From DASSKK01 sp035690495 (GTDB lineage: Bacteria; Actinomycetota; Actinomycetes; Propionibacteriales; Nocardioidaceae): a stretch of DNA of 5,483 bases. Below are positions 5,303 through 5,483 of this stretch, piece after piece (the first letter of the stretch is position 1; every line of letters begins with the position of its first letter). Under the pieces are notes generated by a model. That model was given only the letters and a program-made list of their open reading frames with translations. It made no database searches and was not told the origin of the DNA. The position numbers and the translations under genes are program-made. The stretch lies in contig DASSKK010000043.1 in assembly GCA_035690495.1 (NCBI GenBank), positions 1-5,483 on the forward strand, written 5' to 3'.

Positions 5303-5483
5303 TCAGCGCAGGTCAGAGCCGCTTTTCGTGAGCAATGCAACGCATTCGACGTGGTGCGTCATCGGGAACAGATCGAACGCACGCAGGGCCGACAGCTGGT
5401 ACCCGCGCTCGGCGAAGATCGCCACGTCGCGCGCAAGAGCGGCCGGGTCGCAGGCGACGTAGGCCATCGCCCGCGGTGCGAGT
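5303..5483 (-). CDS. TrmA/RlmD-family RNA (uracil-5-)-methyltransferase, C-terminal 59 residues
   Basis: The visible end belongs to the SAM-dependent RNA m5U methyltransferase family (TrmA, RumA/RlmD), cytoplasmic enzymes that methylate C5 of uridine in tRNA or 23S rRNA. The catalytic cysteine is in YVACDPAALARD, matching the family's Y-V-S-C-N/D-P-x-T-L-A-R-D motif. The general-base glutamate is in FDLFPMTHHVECVALL, matching F-P-x-T-x-H-x-E. The reading frame ends at TGA (5305-5303) shortly after this motif, as in full-length members, so the C-terminus appears undisturbed by the neighbouring element. Most of the gene, including the SAM-binding site, lies beyond the right edge. It faces the integrase and most likely marks flanking chromosome. 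Which RNA it modifies cannot be told from this piece. Confidence 0.9.
   Translation of the reverse strand, partial: LAPRAMAYVACDPAALARDVAIFAERGYQLSALRAFDLFPMTHHVECVALLTKSGSDLR

Overview
The window is GC-rich DNA with the codon bias, start codons and protein families of an actinobacterium. The genus cannot be fixed from the sequence. It looks like the integrase-proximal end of an integrative mobile element (an ICE, IME or degenerate prophage-like island) joined to ordinary chromosome on the right. A separate IS110-family insertion sequence lies at the left edge.

Layout, left to right. (1) 1-416, minus strand: N-terminal third of an IS110-family DEDD transposase running out of the window. Behind it, about 417-626 is a non-coding leader rich in inverted repeats, where IS110-type elements typically encode their bridge RNA. 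(2) 739-3432, plus strand: a compact run of four genes. These are a single-stranded DNA-binding protein without the usual acidic tail, a tryptophan-rich DUF4913-like protein, a small helical protein and a 438-residue protein of unknown function. The last two are coupled by a TGATG overlap. (3) 3493-5097, plus strand: an excisionase-like winged-helix/HTH protein followed by a complete tyrosine recombinase, each behind a strong AAGGAG ribosome binding site. (4) 5098-5302: a 205-bp intergenic stretch with hairpins, a tandem 11-bp repeat and a third degenerate copy of it. This is the natural place for the element's attachment site and integrase arm sites. (5) 5303-5483, minus strand: the C-terminus of a TrmA/RlmD-type RNA (uracil-5-)-methyltransferase, probably the flanking chromosome.

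How it fits together. All genes from ssb to int point the same way with short gaps, so they may be one transcription unit. Int and Xis would integrate and excise the element. The SSB-like protein fits an element that passes through a single-stranded stage during transfer or replication. No relaxase, coupling protein or replication initiator is visible, so the transfer genes, if any, must lie left of the window. The most interesting unknowns are the two coupled hypothetical genes, the possible bridge RNA, and the repeat cluster at the probable attachment end.
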